A stretch of DNA of 64,000 nucleotides, taken from Cherax quadricarinatus (taxonomy: Eukaryota; Arthropoda; Malacostraca; Decapoda; Parastacidae). Positions 33,042 to 44,007 of the stretch are shown here, in pieces. The DNA lies in contig NC_091311.1 in assembly GCF_038502225.1 (NCBI RefSeq), forward strand, positions 33,855,296 to 33,919,295, read 5' to 3'. The first letter of the stretch is position 1. Every line of letters begins with the position of its first letter. The position numbers and the translations under genes are program-made. Under the pieces are notes generated by a model. The model was not told where the DNA came from and made no database searches. It was given only the letters and a program-made list of their open reading frames with translations.

Positions 33042-34880
33042 CGACGATATATGTGCTCTGGTAGTGTGCCATATGCTATACCAAGGGGAAGGAGTACATC
33101 TCGGAGTACATCCCATGGCTGTACAACAGGAACAGACAGTGAAAATGACGATGATAGTGTTGCAATTGGGATGGAAAATGTGCATGGTGGTGGTAGTGGT
33201 GGTGCCGGCCGTGAGGCACCACCAGTGAGCCATGCTGCCACCCACGCTGCTGCCTCAGCTGGTCTACAACAAAGGTTGCCATCCCCCACCCACCCACCAC
33301 ACCAGCCTCCACAACCACAACCAATGTCCAGTACCCACCAGCAGACTGCACCTGGGATTGGCAGGAAGCTGTCAATTTTGTTCCAAATCCCCACCAGTTT
33401 GATGAAAGCCAAAGTGGAATACGGCCATGTTGTACACTGGGGAACAATGCCACTGAACTGGAATGTTTCGAGTTATTCTTTGACGAACCCCTGATGGAAA
33501 TTATTGTCAGGGAAAGCAACAGATACTACGAGTACACCATGGCAAACACATTACTTTCACCAAAATCACGTCTACACCAGTGGAAGGAGACAACTGTGGC
33601 TGAGATGTATCTTTTCTTTGCCACAATAATGCTTATGCCACATGTGTATAAGCACAGAGCGAATTCATACTGGTCAACAGACCGCCTGATTGCAACCCCA
33701 AGTTTCAGTGATATAATAGGAGTGAATCAATTTGTGTTACTGTTACATATGCTTCACTTCTCAGACAAAACCAGGTCTGACAGAAACAACAGGTTATATA
33801 AGATTAGGAATGTGTTTGTGTATCTGAAAGAGAAATTCAATATGTATTTCTATCCCTTCAGGAAGCATGTAATTGACGAGTCTTTGATTCTGTTCAAAGG
33901 AAGACTCTCTTTCAAGCAGTACATACCAAGCAAGAGGAAACGCTTTGGTATAAAGTTGTTTGTGCTTTGCGATTGTTACAGTGGTCTGGTATTGGATATT
34001 ATTGTGTACACTGGAAGTTATACATTACAAAATACCAGGAAGTTATTGGACATCTCTGGTGATGTGGTTAGAACAATGATAGAACCATACCTTGGTAAGG
34101 GGCATATATTATATACTGATAACTGGTACACAAGCCCCTCACTCGGTGATTTTTTTGCGAGTGAACATGACAGATGTGTGTGGCACAGTGTGTGCAAATC
34201 GTAAGCATATGCCCAGGTTTGATGCTGGCACTCGTAGAGGCGAGGTGCAGGCGTTTGCTGCCAATGACATCATGGGAATTTGGTGGCATGACAAACGAGA
34301 TGTCACACTCTTGTCATCAGTTCACCCTAATGAAATGGCAGACACTGGCAGGCAGCATAGAGAAAGCAATGAACTCATTCTAAAACCTACAGCTGTGATT
34401 GATTACACCCTCAATATGTGCTCAGTGGACAAATGTGACATGCAGATTGGGTTTGCTGATTGTGTTTGCAAGAGTTATAAGTGGTACATAAAACTCTTTT
34501 TCCATCTTCTGGACATTTCCATGCTCAGTGCTTATAATATGTATAAGATAAGGACCAGAAACAAGCCATCATATGGCGAATTCTGTTTGTCTGTCATCAG
34601 ACAAATAGTATTCAAGTACCAAGGAACAACACCTGCAATAGACTGCCCACTAAATTATCAACTGCTACCTTCTCATCTGAAGCATGGTGATCACTTCCTA
34701 GTAAAACTGCCTGCTACTGCTTTCAAGAAAAAGGCTCAGAAGAGGTGTTACATCTGTGCACATACAAAAAAAAAAACCCCACAACAATGCAGAGACACTT
34801 GTTTTGTGTGTGAGGAGTGTAAAACACCACTGTGCATGACACCATGTTTCAAAGACTTCCACAAGCTGCAGAACTTCTAG
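33042..34880 (+). pseudogene. piggyBac transposase, catalytic and C-terminal parts, frameshifted
   Basis: The frame passes from RRYMCSGSVPYAI through an acidic stretch, shifts between about 33290 and 33345 to WDWQEAVNFVPNPHQFD, and is then open from 33494 to about 34150. There the DDE_Tnp_1_7 core shows D in VIDESLILFKGR (residue 128 of that frame) and D in YTDNWYTSP (209). It shifts again near 34130-34165 and continues to the third region (NMCSVDKCDMQ) and a Cys-rich tail ending HKLQNF at 34880. Known piggyBac enzymes use these three aspartate sites for hairpin-type excision at TTAA. Two frameshifts and the Tigger insertion disable this copy. Confidence 0.9.
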
Positions 34881-35357
34881 AAACATTCCCTGTGACTGTA
34901 TATGTGTATATAAAATAAAGAAAAATAGTAATAAACAATACTTTATATCGTTTGTGTGTGAAAACAACAATTATAAACAATATAAGAAAAACAGTGTTTG
35001 TGGAGTTATTGTGTAGTAAATAAAGAGAAAAAACTTATAAAATAGTGCTAATATTGGTCTCACAGGCCATAAAAGTAACTTGGAAAAAAAAATAATAGAA
35101 AACAGTACCTAAAAAACAAAAACAAATAATACCGGGTGACGGCAGTCGGCGATGATACCATACATGGGGCATTTTCTGTCAACTTCACGCCTCCATATCT
35201 CGGTAAGTGTTGATGGTAAAAAAATTTTGTTTAGCCTATAATGTTTAGAAAAGAAAAAAAAAACTATCTTTTCATAAGAATTTTTTATTTTTTTTTTTAA
35301 TTTGGGCAACCCTGAGAACAAGTCTCTGAGAGGGCCTGCCGACCCTCAAAGGGTTAA

Positions 35358-36540
35358 AACATGGATCTATGCGAGTGACAACAGTGTGAATAATGTGAGA
35401 CAGTGAAAGGGTAGTGCTGTGAACTAATTATTTATTCTGTCCACATTTTCAGTGATGGAAACTTGAACAGAGTCGATGTGTTTTATTGTGGGAGAATAAG
35501 TATTAATATATAGTTTTCATATCTGTAGAATGAAAAAAAAATTATGTGACAGGTTCCATTGATCACAGTAGGAATACCAGTAGTTACATGTCTGTATAAC
35601 CTCTATTGCAGTACCAATATCTATATCTAGGACTAGAATCAGTGTTCCCACCAATTTAAGCCTGGTTTGCTGCACATGTGCATGTTAAATAGTTTCCTCC
35701 AGCATCTGTTTCAGGCACTATTCAAGCATGCACAATCATTCTGCACAGCTTGTAAAGGAACAGCTGAAAAGGAGAGATGGCAGACTTTGTGGTTCATGCA
35801 CTCTCCACAGCAATTATATTTTTATTCTTCTAAACTGTGTATTTTGTGTTTGGTCTTCATAAACCACATTGGAAATTCTATTACCAGTACTTAAATGATT
35901 TATTTGGTAGCTGAGGACCGTTAGGGGGATTCTCAAAGTACAGAGCAAGAGAGAGAAATGCTCAACCTGTAATATGAGTATTTTTTTTGTTTTTAACCAA
36001 ATAATTATACAGACCACTGGTGTGTTTGCAAGAATACATTCTCTTATAAGGCTTCGGACAAAGCCTTGCATCCTTTATTAGCATATTTTGATAAAGCTCA
36101 TTTCCTCAGCTAGCAAAAAGAAAAAAAAAAAAAAAAACTCCTGACCACTTGTTAAATGTGCCAGCAAACAAAAGTTAGGTGGGACAGCTCCAGTTACAAT
36201 TTGTGAACAGGTGAACATATCAGGAATCCAATCACACTTGTGGAGAACTCCTACTAATGGTTCTTTAAGAACAATCTGGACTACACTTGGTGTCTGAATG
36301 GTTGATCTGATACATTACTTCCCTTATTTATACTGGAACAGGCCATAACATAACCACAACAGGTCGAGACAGTCACTACATTCATCATGTGTTTTAGAGT
36401 CAAGGTCTGGCCAGGCCAAACCCCTTGAAGTTAAGTGTGAACCTGTTAAATATTTAGCTGATATACCTGCTGAGGAGGTTGTGCCGTGATAAGAGACACA
36501 TCGATATCTGCTGGTAAGGTTGGACTTTATGCATGTATAG
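35358..36540 (-). other. Intron, no gene recognised
   Basis: AT-rich, with an A-run near 36119-36138. No transposon ends, coding domains or paired splice sites in the expected phase were found. Confidence 0.5.
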
Positions 36541-36552
36541 ACTTTATACATG

Positions 36553-37351
36553 TAGAGTATGTAGGAGAGAGGGAGATTATTTCCCAGTAAAAGTAGGCCT
36601 TAGACAAAGATGTGTGATGTCACCGTGGTTGTTCAATATATTTATAGATGGGGTTGTAAGAGAAGTGAATGCTAGGGTCTTGGCAAGAGATGTGGAGTTA
36701 AAAGATAAAGAATCAAACACAAAGTGGGAGTTGTCACAGTTGCTCTTTGCTGATGACACGATGCTTTTGGGAGATTCTGAAGAGAAGTTGCAGAGGTTGG
36801 TGGATGAATTTAGGGTATGTAAAAGAAGAAAATTAAAAGTGAATATAGGAAAGAGTAAGGTTATGAGGATAATAAAAAGATTAGATGACGAAAGACTGGA
36901 TATCAGATTGGAGGGAGAGAGTATGGAGAAGGTGAATGTATTCAGATATTTAGGAGTGGACATGTCAGCAGATGGGTCTATGAAGGATGAGGTGAATCAC
37001 AGAACTGGTGAGGGGAAAAGGGTGAGCGGTGCACTTAGGAGTCTGTGGAGACGAAGAACTTTGTCCGTGGAAGCAAAAAGGGAAATGTATGAGAGTATAA
37101 TTGAACCAACACTCTTGTATGGGTGTGAAGCATGGGTGATGAATGTTGCAATTAGGAGAAGGCTGGAGGCAGTGGAGATGTCATGTCTGAGGGCAATGTG
37201 TGGTGTGAATATAATGCAGAGAATTCGTAGTTCAGAAATTAGAAGGTGTGGGATTACCAAAACTATTATCCAGAGGGCTGAAGAGGGGTTGTTGAGGTGG
37301 TTCGGACATGTAGAGAATGGAACAAAACAGAATGACTTTGAGAGTGTATAA
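36553..37351 (+). pseudogene. RTE reverse transcriptase fragment
   Basis: The reading starts with CRREGDYFPVKVGLRQRCVM and keeps the catalytic FADD (QLLFADDTMLLG) and most of the thumb. It runs to RWFGHVENGTKQ and shifts frame near 37310, losing the RGRGRPRK ending to another frame. G-to-R in the RQRC motif (RQGC in copy 1) and small codon losses also suggest decay. Confidence 0.88.
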
Positions 37352-37755
37352 ATCTGTAGCAAAGGGAAGGCGGGGAAGGGGTCGGCCTAGGAAGAGGTGG
37401 AGGGAGGGCGTAAAGGAAGTTTTGTGTGCAAGGGGCTTGGACTTCCAGCAAGCATACATGAGCGTATTTGATAGGAGTGAATAAAGACAAATGGTTTTCA
37501 ATACTTGACGTGCTGTTGGAGTGTGAGCAAAGTAACATTTATGAAGGGATTCAGGGAAACCGGCAGGCCGGACTTGAGTCCTGGAGATAGGAAGTACAGT
37601 GTCTACACTCTGAAGGAGGGGTGTTAATGTTGCAGTTTTATATTTGTAGTGTAAAGCACCCCTCTGGCAAGACAGTGATGGAGTGAATGATGAATTTTTT
37701 TCTTTTTCGGGCCACCCTGCCTTGGTGGGAATCAGCCAATGTGTTAATAAGAAAA
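36553..37755 (+). mobile_element. RTE-type retrotransposon, 5'-truncated copy 2
   Basis: Begins abruptly within the reverse transcriptase and ends with the same 3' untranslated region as copy 1 (CGGGCCACCCTGCCTTGGTG then an A-rich end). Just left of it, a CATGTATAGACTTTATACATGTA segment shows a local near-repeat that may mark the insertion point. Confidence 0.88.
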
Positions 37756-37799
37756 AATATATTTAAGTGAATATCCTCTGATACCATAATGATCTAGTT

Positions 37800-38610
37800 T
37801 GAGGTGTAGAATGCTGTGGTCTACTGTCATAAAAGCTTACCTACCTAATGTCAATAAAGAGGCCTAGTGGTTATTCATTATTTTCAAGAGCTGTATAAAT
37901 GAAGTCCAGCATTTGTATGATTGCATCATTTGCATTTTTATTTGGTATGAAACCAAACTGGCAGGGGTTAAGTACATAATACTGCGAGATGCTATAAAAA
38001 AGTAAAATCGCTTGTGGATTAATTTTTTGATAATTGGGGATAACAATGGTAAGTTAATTATTGGTCTACAGTTATTTACATTAGTTGGGTCTCTATCTTT
38101 GTGTATTAGGGTAGGTAACCCTTTAGTAATGTCAGGAAAGAGCTGGTTTCTAGTGATCTGTTGAACAATATTGTATTGGAGGGTGAAAGGACATGAGCTA
38201 CTCCTTGAACAATAGTGACAGAACTTGAGTTAAGTTTATAAATAACAGAAAGGCACAATACCGTGACTGGAACGATACACAAATAACCCGCACATAAAAG
38301 AGAGAAGCTTACGACGACGTTTCGGTCCGACTTGGACCATTGACAAAGTCACACTAGTGTGACTTTGTCAATGGTCCAAGTCGGACCGAAACATCGTCGT
38401 AAGCTTCTCTCTTTTATGTGCGGGTTATTTGTGTATTGAGTTAAGTTTTTCAGTAAATTTATAATCAGTGTGACTTCAGTGGGATCAGTTGGAGCAAGAT
38501 AGAGAGCTTAGGAAACTTCCAACATGGTAATCCCTCGCTTGAGTATTGTTCTTTGGAATTTTGCTAGCTAGACTTGATCCCTGTTCCACCTTTCAAGTTT
38601 CAGTGGTCCG
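37800..38610 (-). mobile_element. LINE reverse transcriptase fragment, interrupted by a hairpin element
   Basis: The minus strand encodes the fingers of a LINE reverse transcriptase: LIHKDRDPTNVNNCRPIINL, then after a frameshift CQFGFIPNKNANDAIIQMLD. Upstream sequence (to about 38510) continues the same protein across the hairpin insertion at 38239-38436. It is decayed and partial. Confidence 0.75.
38239..38436. mobile_element. Long-hairpin retroposon with 13-bp target duplication
   Basis: The insertion is bracketed by TTGAGTTAAGTTT (38225-38237, 38436-38448) within the antisense LINE. Positions 38275-38436 form a palindrome with 81-nt arms and about one mismatch, centred on ACACTAGTGT. The remaining 36 nt at the left are unpaired. 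The duplication length points to LINE-driven insertion rather than a DNA transposase. Confidence 0.88.
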
Positions 38611-38618
38611 TATGTATA

Positions 38619-38848
38619 CAGCCTCTCCTCACTTAGCAACATACTCGTTTACTGATGACTCAGATTTACAAAGGGCTCTCTGATCAGTATGCATACCTAA
38701 ATAATGTGTATTAGAGCTGATTTCATCTTCATATTCTATTACACTCTTTATACACTATTGTATAAACATTTAAAAAATACTAAAAATTTTATAAATGGTG
38801 CAAAGGTGACATTAAAACAATATCAAAGATGGCTGACACAAACCCACT
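38619..38848 (+). mobile_element. Left end of a TA-target MITE, cut by a Tigger insertion
   Basis: TA precedes CAGCCTCTCCTCACTTAGC, which looks like a terminal repeat of a mariner/pogo-type element. A right end may survive after the Tigger, at about 43240-43338 (CGAGATACCACTG), but this pairing is uncertain. Confidence 0.5.
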
Positions 38849-39189
38849 ACAGTGGACCCATGAATTTCATGATTAATCCATTCCAGAGAGTCTGCCAAAA
38901 TTCAAAATTCACAATTTTCAAAACCTTTTTCCCCATAACAAATAATGTAAATCAAATTAATCCATTCCAGACACCCAAAAGTATTAAAAGAAATATTTTT
39001 TAACATTAAATGTATATTTATCTACACAGAAAACAATGAGACATGAATAAAACAATAACAACTTGACATTTACCTTTACTGAAGAATTGTTGATGCATGG
39101 AAGATGGGAGGAGGGGAGAAGATGGAAGAGTTACTATTGTTCGGAAGGTGAATTCCCTCCCATAAGGACTTCAGGTATCAAGTCCTTTT

Positions 39190-40916
39190 CCGGGGTTACT
39201 TCCGTTCTTTGTTTTTTAATGCAACTAGGACCAGCTTGAGTCACTGGACCCCTGTTGCTCAAAATATTGTTTCAGAACGGTCTGTTTCTGGCATTTCTTT
39301 AAAATTTGCCTAAAATGAGACAAGACATTGTCATTGAACATGTCGCATGCACAGCCTGCAACAGCTTTGTCAGGGTGATGTTCCTCCACACATTTTTCCA
39401 TCATAGTCCACATTGCATACATCTCCTTAATCTCTGAAGAAAGGAACTTCTTCCCTCTCTCTCTTCCTCCTCCTCCTCCTGTTTCAATTTCCTGAGCTGT
39501 GGTCTGTTGCTGTTGCAGATTAAGATCTAGCAGCTCCAGTGGTTAGCTCTTCATTGTGGTCCTCTACCAACTCTTCCACATCCTCACCACTCACATCCAA
39601 ATCCCATGGATTTCCCCAATGCAACAACAGATTCCACACCTGGCATAGGGTCCTCAGAGTCAGCCTCAAACTCTTCAAAATCTTTGTTGAGGACACATTC
39701 TGGCCACAATTTTCTCCAAGCAGAATTCATCGTCCTGGAAGTCACTCCCTGCTAAGCCTTACCTATAAAGTTTATGCAATGGAGGATACTGACGTGATCT
39801 TTCCAGAACTCTCTTAGAGTCAATTCAGAGTCTGAGGTTATGTTAAAACACCTTTGAAACATTGCTTTGGCGTACAGTTTTTTGAAGTTTGAAATGTTCT
39901 GCTGGTCCATGGGCTGGAGGAGAGTAGTAGTATTAGGGGGCAAGAACTTCACTGTGATGAAATTAAACTCCTTCACCATTTGCTCTTCCAAGTCTGGAGG
40001 ATGAGCAGGAGCACTGTCCATTACCAGGAGGCACTTGAGTTCCAATTTATTTTCCAGGAGGTATTTCTTCACACTGGGGCCAAACACTTCATTGAACCAA
40101 TCAAGGAAAATGTCCCTCATGACCCATGTCTTACTGTTAACCTTCCACATCACACACAAATTAGCCTTTGAGACACTGTTTTTCTTGAACACACTGGGAT
40201 TTTCAGAATGATACACCAGTAAAGGCTTCACTTTGAAATCCCCAATAGCATTACCACACAACATGAGAGTTAGCCTGTCTTTCATAGGCTTGTGTCCTGG
40301 CAGTGCCTTTTCCTCCTGCATGATGTAGGTCCTCTTTGGCATTTTCTTCCAAAAGAGGCCTGTTCCGTCACAATTGAACACTTATTGGGGGACGAATCCT
40401 TCAGCCTCTACATAGTTCTTGAATTCACTTATGAATTTTTCAGCCACATGTTTGTCTGAACTGGCAGCCTCACCATGCCTTACAACATTGTGAATGCCAC
40501 TTCACTTCTTGAAATTTTCGAACCAACCTTTGCTGGCCTTGAATTCACTTACATCAGCACTCGTTCCAGGCCATTTCTTTACGAGATCGTCATGCAACTC
40601 CTTGCCTTTCCGCATATTATTGACTGCATAACTCTTTTTGTTTGATCCACACCAGCAACAACAACTCAACATCTTCAATTATTTGCGATCTCTTTTTCAT
40701 TAGCATATTCACCCCTTTCGCAACATCAGCTTGGTTGGTATCCTCTTTTTTCGCTACGATGGAAGTGATGGTTGAATGGCCTTCCTGTACATCCTGGAGA
40801 GCTCCACTACATGCACTCCACTTTCATATTTTTCTATGATCTCTTTCTTTACTTCAATCGTGTTTCTCACTTTCTTTACCAAAGGGATCGCACTAGGAGC
40901 TTTCTTTGGGCCCATG
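39190..40916 (-). pseudogene. Tigger transposase, degenerate
   Basis: The start MGPKKAPSA lies at 40916. N-terminal helix-turn-helix segments follow in broken frames to about 40382. An open frame at 39752-40381 carries the catalytic core: CDGTGLFW (the usual CDETG with Glu changed to Gly), VMDSAPAHPP and LLQPMDQQ. All three aspartates remain. A stop at 39752 and frameshifts precede the tail (SEIKEMYAMW, then SHFRQILKK) at about 39200-39470. It is about 75% similar by eye in the core to the transposase at 30854, and is a different subfamily by its ends. Confidence 0.88.
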
Positions 40917-41118
40917 GTGGCTTATTTAGCAGTTGCAAGCACTAAAACAAATGAAATATATAAAGAAATGTATCGTATGAACACGTGAGGTGATCGTCAC
41001 TCACCAAGATACAGGTTTCCCTCAACATTCATGTTTTCAGCTTTCGCGGGCTTCACACATTCGCGAATTCCCAACCGCCAAATTCCCAGCCGCCAAATCA
41101 TATTCAAGTTTCCTGCCA

Positions 41119-41360
41119 CCTGTGAGTCCCTACTACCCTCCCACCGACCCCCGCAACTGGCAGCCAGCCCTCCCACCACTCAGTGTGGTGAGTGTTTTAT
41201 TTGTTCATTATTTGCTATTAAACTACAGTATAAATAATGTAAACCCATTCATGACTGCATATTGGAATGGCTATTCGGACAGGTATTAGACGGTGACATC
41301 ATGTGTTTACTCTTGAACTCAGCAAAGAATCAAACATTTCTGCTACTGCTAATAATAACA

Positions 41361-41424
<64 letters not shown>

Positions 41425-41570
41425 CGATATAATTGAAGAAGGAAGTTGTACAAAAATATGAGGGAGTGGTTGACACATCGTCAGTGTGGCTTTGTTTATG
41501 CTGGAGTGAGTGTTAGTCTCCCTGCTCTTTCAAACATTTCACAATAATTCATTGTGTTTGGTGCTTGTAG
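41119..41570 (+). repeat. Left arm of element X inverted repeat
   Basis: Matches 42140-42570 in reverse complement. Shared landmarks are the GACCCCCGCAACTGGCAGCC block, TAAACCCATTCATGACTGCA, a TAA microsatellite (41371-41421), and CACATCGTCAGTGTGGCTTT. Confidence 0.88.
41371..41421. repeat. (TAA)n microsatellite
   Basis: Near-perfect TAA trinucleotide run with its complementary ATT partner at about 42278-42332 in the opposite arm. Confidence 0.92.
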
Positions 41571-41583
41571 ATTGAGTGCGACT

Positions 41584-42045
41584 GGAGTGGTAGAGGCAGT
41601 GGTTGAGGCAGCGATTGAGGCAGCTGTTGAGGCAGCTGTTGAGGCAGCGATTGAGGAGTGGTTGAGGCAGCGATTGAGGCAGTTGGTGAGGCAGCTGGTG
41701 AGGCTGCTGTTGAGGCAGCAATTGAGGCAGTGGTTGAGGCAGCTGTTGATGCAGTGGGTGAGGCAGCTGTTGAGGCAGCGACTGAGGCAGTGGGTGAGGC
41801 AGCTGTTGAGGCAGCGATTGAGGCAGTGGTTGAGGCAGCTGCTGAGGCAGCGATTGAGGCAGTGGGTGAGGCAGCTGTTGAGGCGTCAATTGAGGCAGTG
41901 GGTGAGGCAGCTGTTGAGGAAGCGATTGAGGCAGTGGTTGAGGCAGCTGTTGTGGCAGCGATTGAGGCAGTGGGTGAGGCAGCTGTTGAGGCAGCGATTG
42001 AGGCAGTGGGTGAGGCAGCTGTTGAGGAAGCGATTGAGGCAGTGG
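41584..42045. repeat. 12-bp GAGGCAG minisatellite
   Basis: About 38 units of GAGGCAGyxxTT arranged in a higher-order 36- to 72-bp pattern. On the plus strand it can be read as EAA(V/I) repeats in one frame and LRQR/WLRQ in another, and on the minus as PQSLPQQL. These frames, up to 187 codons, are repeat artefacts. Confidence 0.93.
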
Positions 42046-42139
42046 TATTTAATAACATACATGTTATTAATAATAATAATACATGTTATTAATAATATGT
42101 ACTATTATTATTTATAACATATATGTTATTAAATACCAC

Positions 42140-42274
42140 TGCCTCAACCGCTGAATTATTGTGAAATGTTTGGAAGAGCAGGGAGACTAACGCTCATTCC
42201 AGCATAAACAAAGCCACACTGACGATGTGTCAACCACTCCCTCGTATTTTTGTACAATTTCCTTCAATTATATC

Positions 42275-42306
<32 letters not shown>

Positions 42307-42570
42307 ATTATTATTATTATTTTTATTATTATTATTACTATTGTTATTATTAGCAGTAGCAGAAATGTTTGATTCTTTGCTGTGTTCAAGAGTAAACACA
42401 TGATGTCACCGTCTAATACCTGTCCGAATAACCATTCCAATATGCAGTCATGAATGGGTTTACATTATTTATACTGTAGTTTAATAGCAAATAATGAACA
42501 AACAAAACACTCACCACTGAGTGGTGGGAGGGCTGGCTGCCAGTTGCGGGGGTCGGAGGGAGGGTAGTAG
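42140..42570 (-). repeat. Right arm of element X inverted repeat
   Basis: Reverse-complement partner of 41119-41570, separated by the minisatellite and a short ATTAATAACATA palindromic centre. Similarity is high enough that the arms could form a cruciform or double-stranded RNA if transcribed. Confidence 0.88.
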
Positions 42571-42756
42571 GGACTCGCAGTGGTTGGGGAAGTGGTGGAG
42601 GCATTGGTGGAGTCTGTGGTATTTAATAACATACATGTTATTAAAGCATAACATGTATATATTTAGTACAATTTATGACGTTTTCATGTATTTTATGATT
42701 GTTCATGGTTCAACAAGTTAAGGAAGCAGTATTGTATTATATTTCCCTACAATATA

Positions 42757-42959
42757 CAGTGGACCCCCGGTTAACGAACTTTTTTCATTCCAGTAGTATG
42801 TTCAGGTGCCAGTACTGACCGAATTTTTTCCCATAAGGAATAATGTGAAGTAGATTAGTCCATTTCAGACCCCCAAACATACACGTACAAATGCACTTAC
42901 ATAAATACACTTACATAATTGGTCGCATTTGGAGGTGATCGTTAAGCGGGGGTCCACTG
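42757..42959. mobile_element. 203-bp MITE (Tigger-type ends)
   Basis: TA-flanked (42755-42756, 42960-42961) with inverted ends CAGTGGACCCCCGGTTAACG / CAGTGGACCCCCGCTTAACG. No coding content. It is nested in element X, itself nested in a Tigger. Confidence 0.9.
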
Positions 42960-43239
42960 TATTGGGGCACCAAACATTCACGGTTTTTCAACATTCGCGA
43001 GGCTCTTGATCCCCTAACCCTCGCGAATGTTGAGGGAGACCTGTACAATGCCAGACTGACACTGAATGGTGTTTGTGTGCACAGGGTAGCTGGGAGGCCG
43101 CACAGATGTGTTTCATATGACCAATGATTTCTAAGCCAAATCACAAAAATTAAGCCAATACATGTATTATGACGAAAAAAGTCGCCGATTTCCAAAATTC
43201 ATGATATTCAAGGGGGATGAAATTCAAGGGTCCACTGTA

Positions 43240-44007
43240 ATCTAATTTATATTATTTCTTATAGGAACCAATTCATTCGGCATCGGCACTCAAACAGCCT
43301 TCTGGAACGAATTAAGTTCATAACTCGAGATACCACTGTATTTGTCCATCAGTTTAGATGGTACACTTGTATATTATAGTAAAGACACTAGGATGTGTGT
43401 TAGGCTGGTGGTGTTGGGGTTAAGGGTTAAGAGACTGTGAGCATCCCACCCACCCTTCCTTATACTGATATTTTTATTATTGAAAATAAAGAGGAAATGG
43501 CACTGTACTTTTATTATAGTCCTTTATTGTAATAAATTTATTAACATAATAAATAAGTTTATATTTGCAAAAGCAATCTGGTAGTTAATTTCACAGCAGT
43601 GAGAGATACAATGGTCCTGGGGAGATCACAACCCTCAACCCAACAATAATAACACATGCTGATAAAATTAAAAAGTTTTTCTCGTGGTATCAATTTTTTA
43701 AGTTTTCTTTGATAGTTTGCATTTACATTATGCTGGACACATTTATTTAGTAAAAAGTCATGTATTACATAAGAACATAGCTGGTAAAATGGTATTTTTT
43801 ATTAATATATGCAAGTGATAGCTGATACCACATGATAGCCTGTTATATTTTTGCACATATATTGTACAAAATTTCTGACTACTCGAGTATAATCGACTTC
43901 AGTGCCAAAGCTTCAACCATCCACCTCAGCAAACAATCCACAACCTTCCATCTCAGCCAAGTAGGGCCACAGCATCCCTCTCCACTATTGAGAATCAATG
44001 ACATATA
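43240..44007. other. Intron, no gene recognised
   Basis: A Tigger-like right end (CGAGATACCACTG, about 43324-43337) is the only clear motif. The rest is AT-rich with no domain. Confidence 0.5.

Larger units (their letters stand above)
29980..35353 (+). mobile_element. piggyBac transposon carrying a Tigger insertion
   Basis: It is flanked by TTAA (29976-29979, 35354-35357), with ends CCCTTTCGGGG and CCCTTTGAGGG. A palindromic GTACTAGTAC motif lies just inside the left end, twice. The transposase starts at 30187, is interrupted by Tigger 30580-33037, resumes at 33042 and ends at 34880, with an AATAAA at 34914-34919. At least two frameshifts besides the insertion make it inactive. Confidence 0.92.
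41012..43043. mobile_element. Foldback element X (TA target, no coding)
   Basis: TA-flanked (41010-41011, 43044-43045), ends CAGGTTTCCCTCAACATTC and CAGGTCTCCCTCAACATTC. The interior is a large inverted repeat: about 41119-41570 pairs with about 42140-42570, around a minisatellite and an ATGTTATTAATA-rich centre. A separate MITE (42757-42959) is inserted on the right side. Confidence 0.85.
38850..43237 (-). mobile_element. Tigger/pogo transposon containing a nested foldback element
   Basis: TA-flanked (38848-38849, 43238-43239) with ends CAGTGGACCCATGAATTTCA and CAGTGGACCCTTGAATTTCA. The minus-strand transposase occupies about 39190-40916. Its leader is split by element X at 41012-43043, after which the 5' leader and terminal repeat resume at 43044. 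Confidence 0.88.

Noticed and set aside
41554..42117. Frames of 144-187 codons on both strands (EAA, LRQR and PQSLPQ repeats)
   Set aside because: All are readings of the 12-bp minisatellite in element X; no start context, domain or splice sites.
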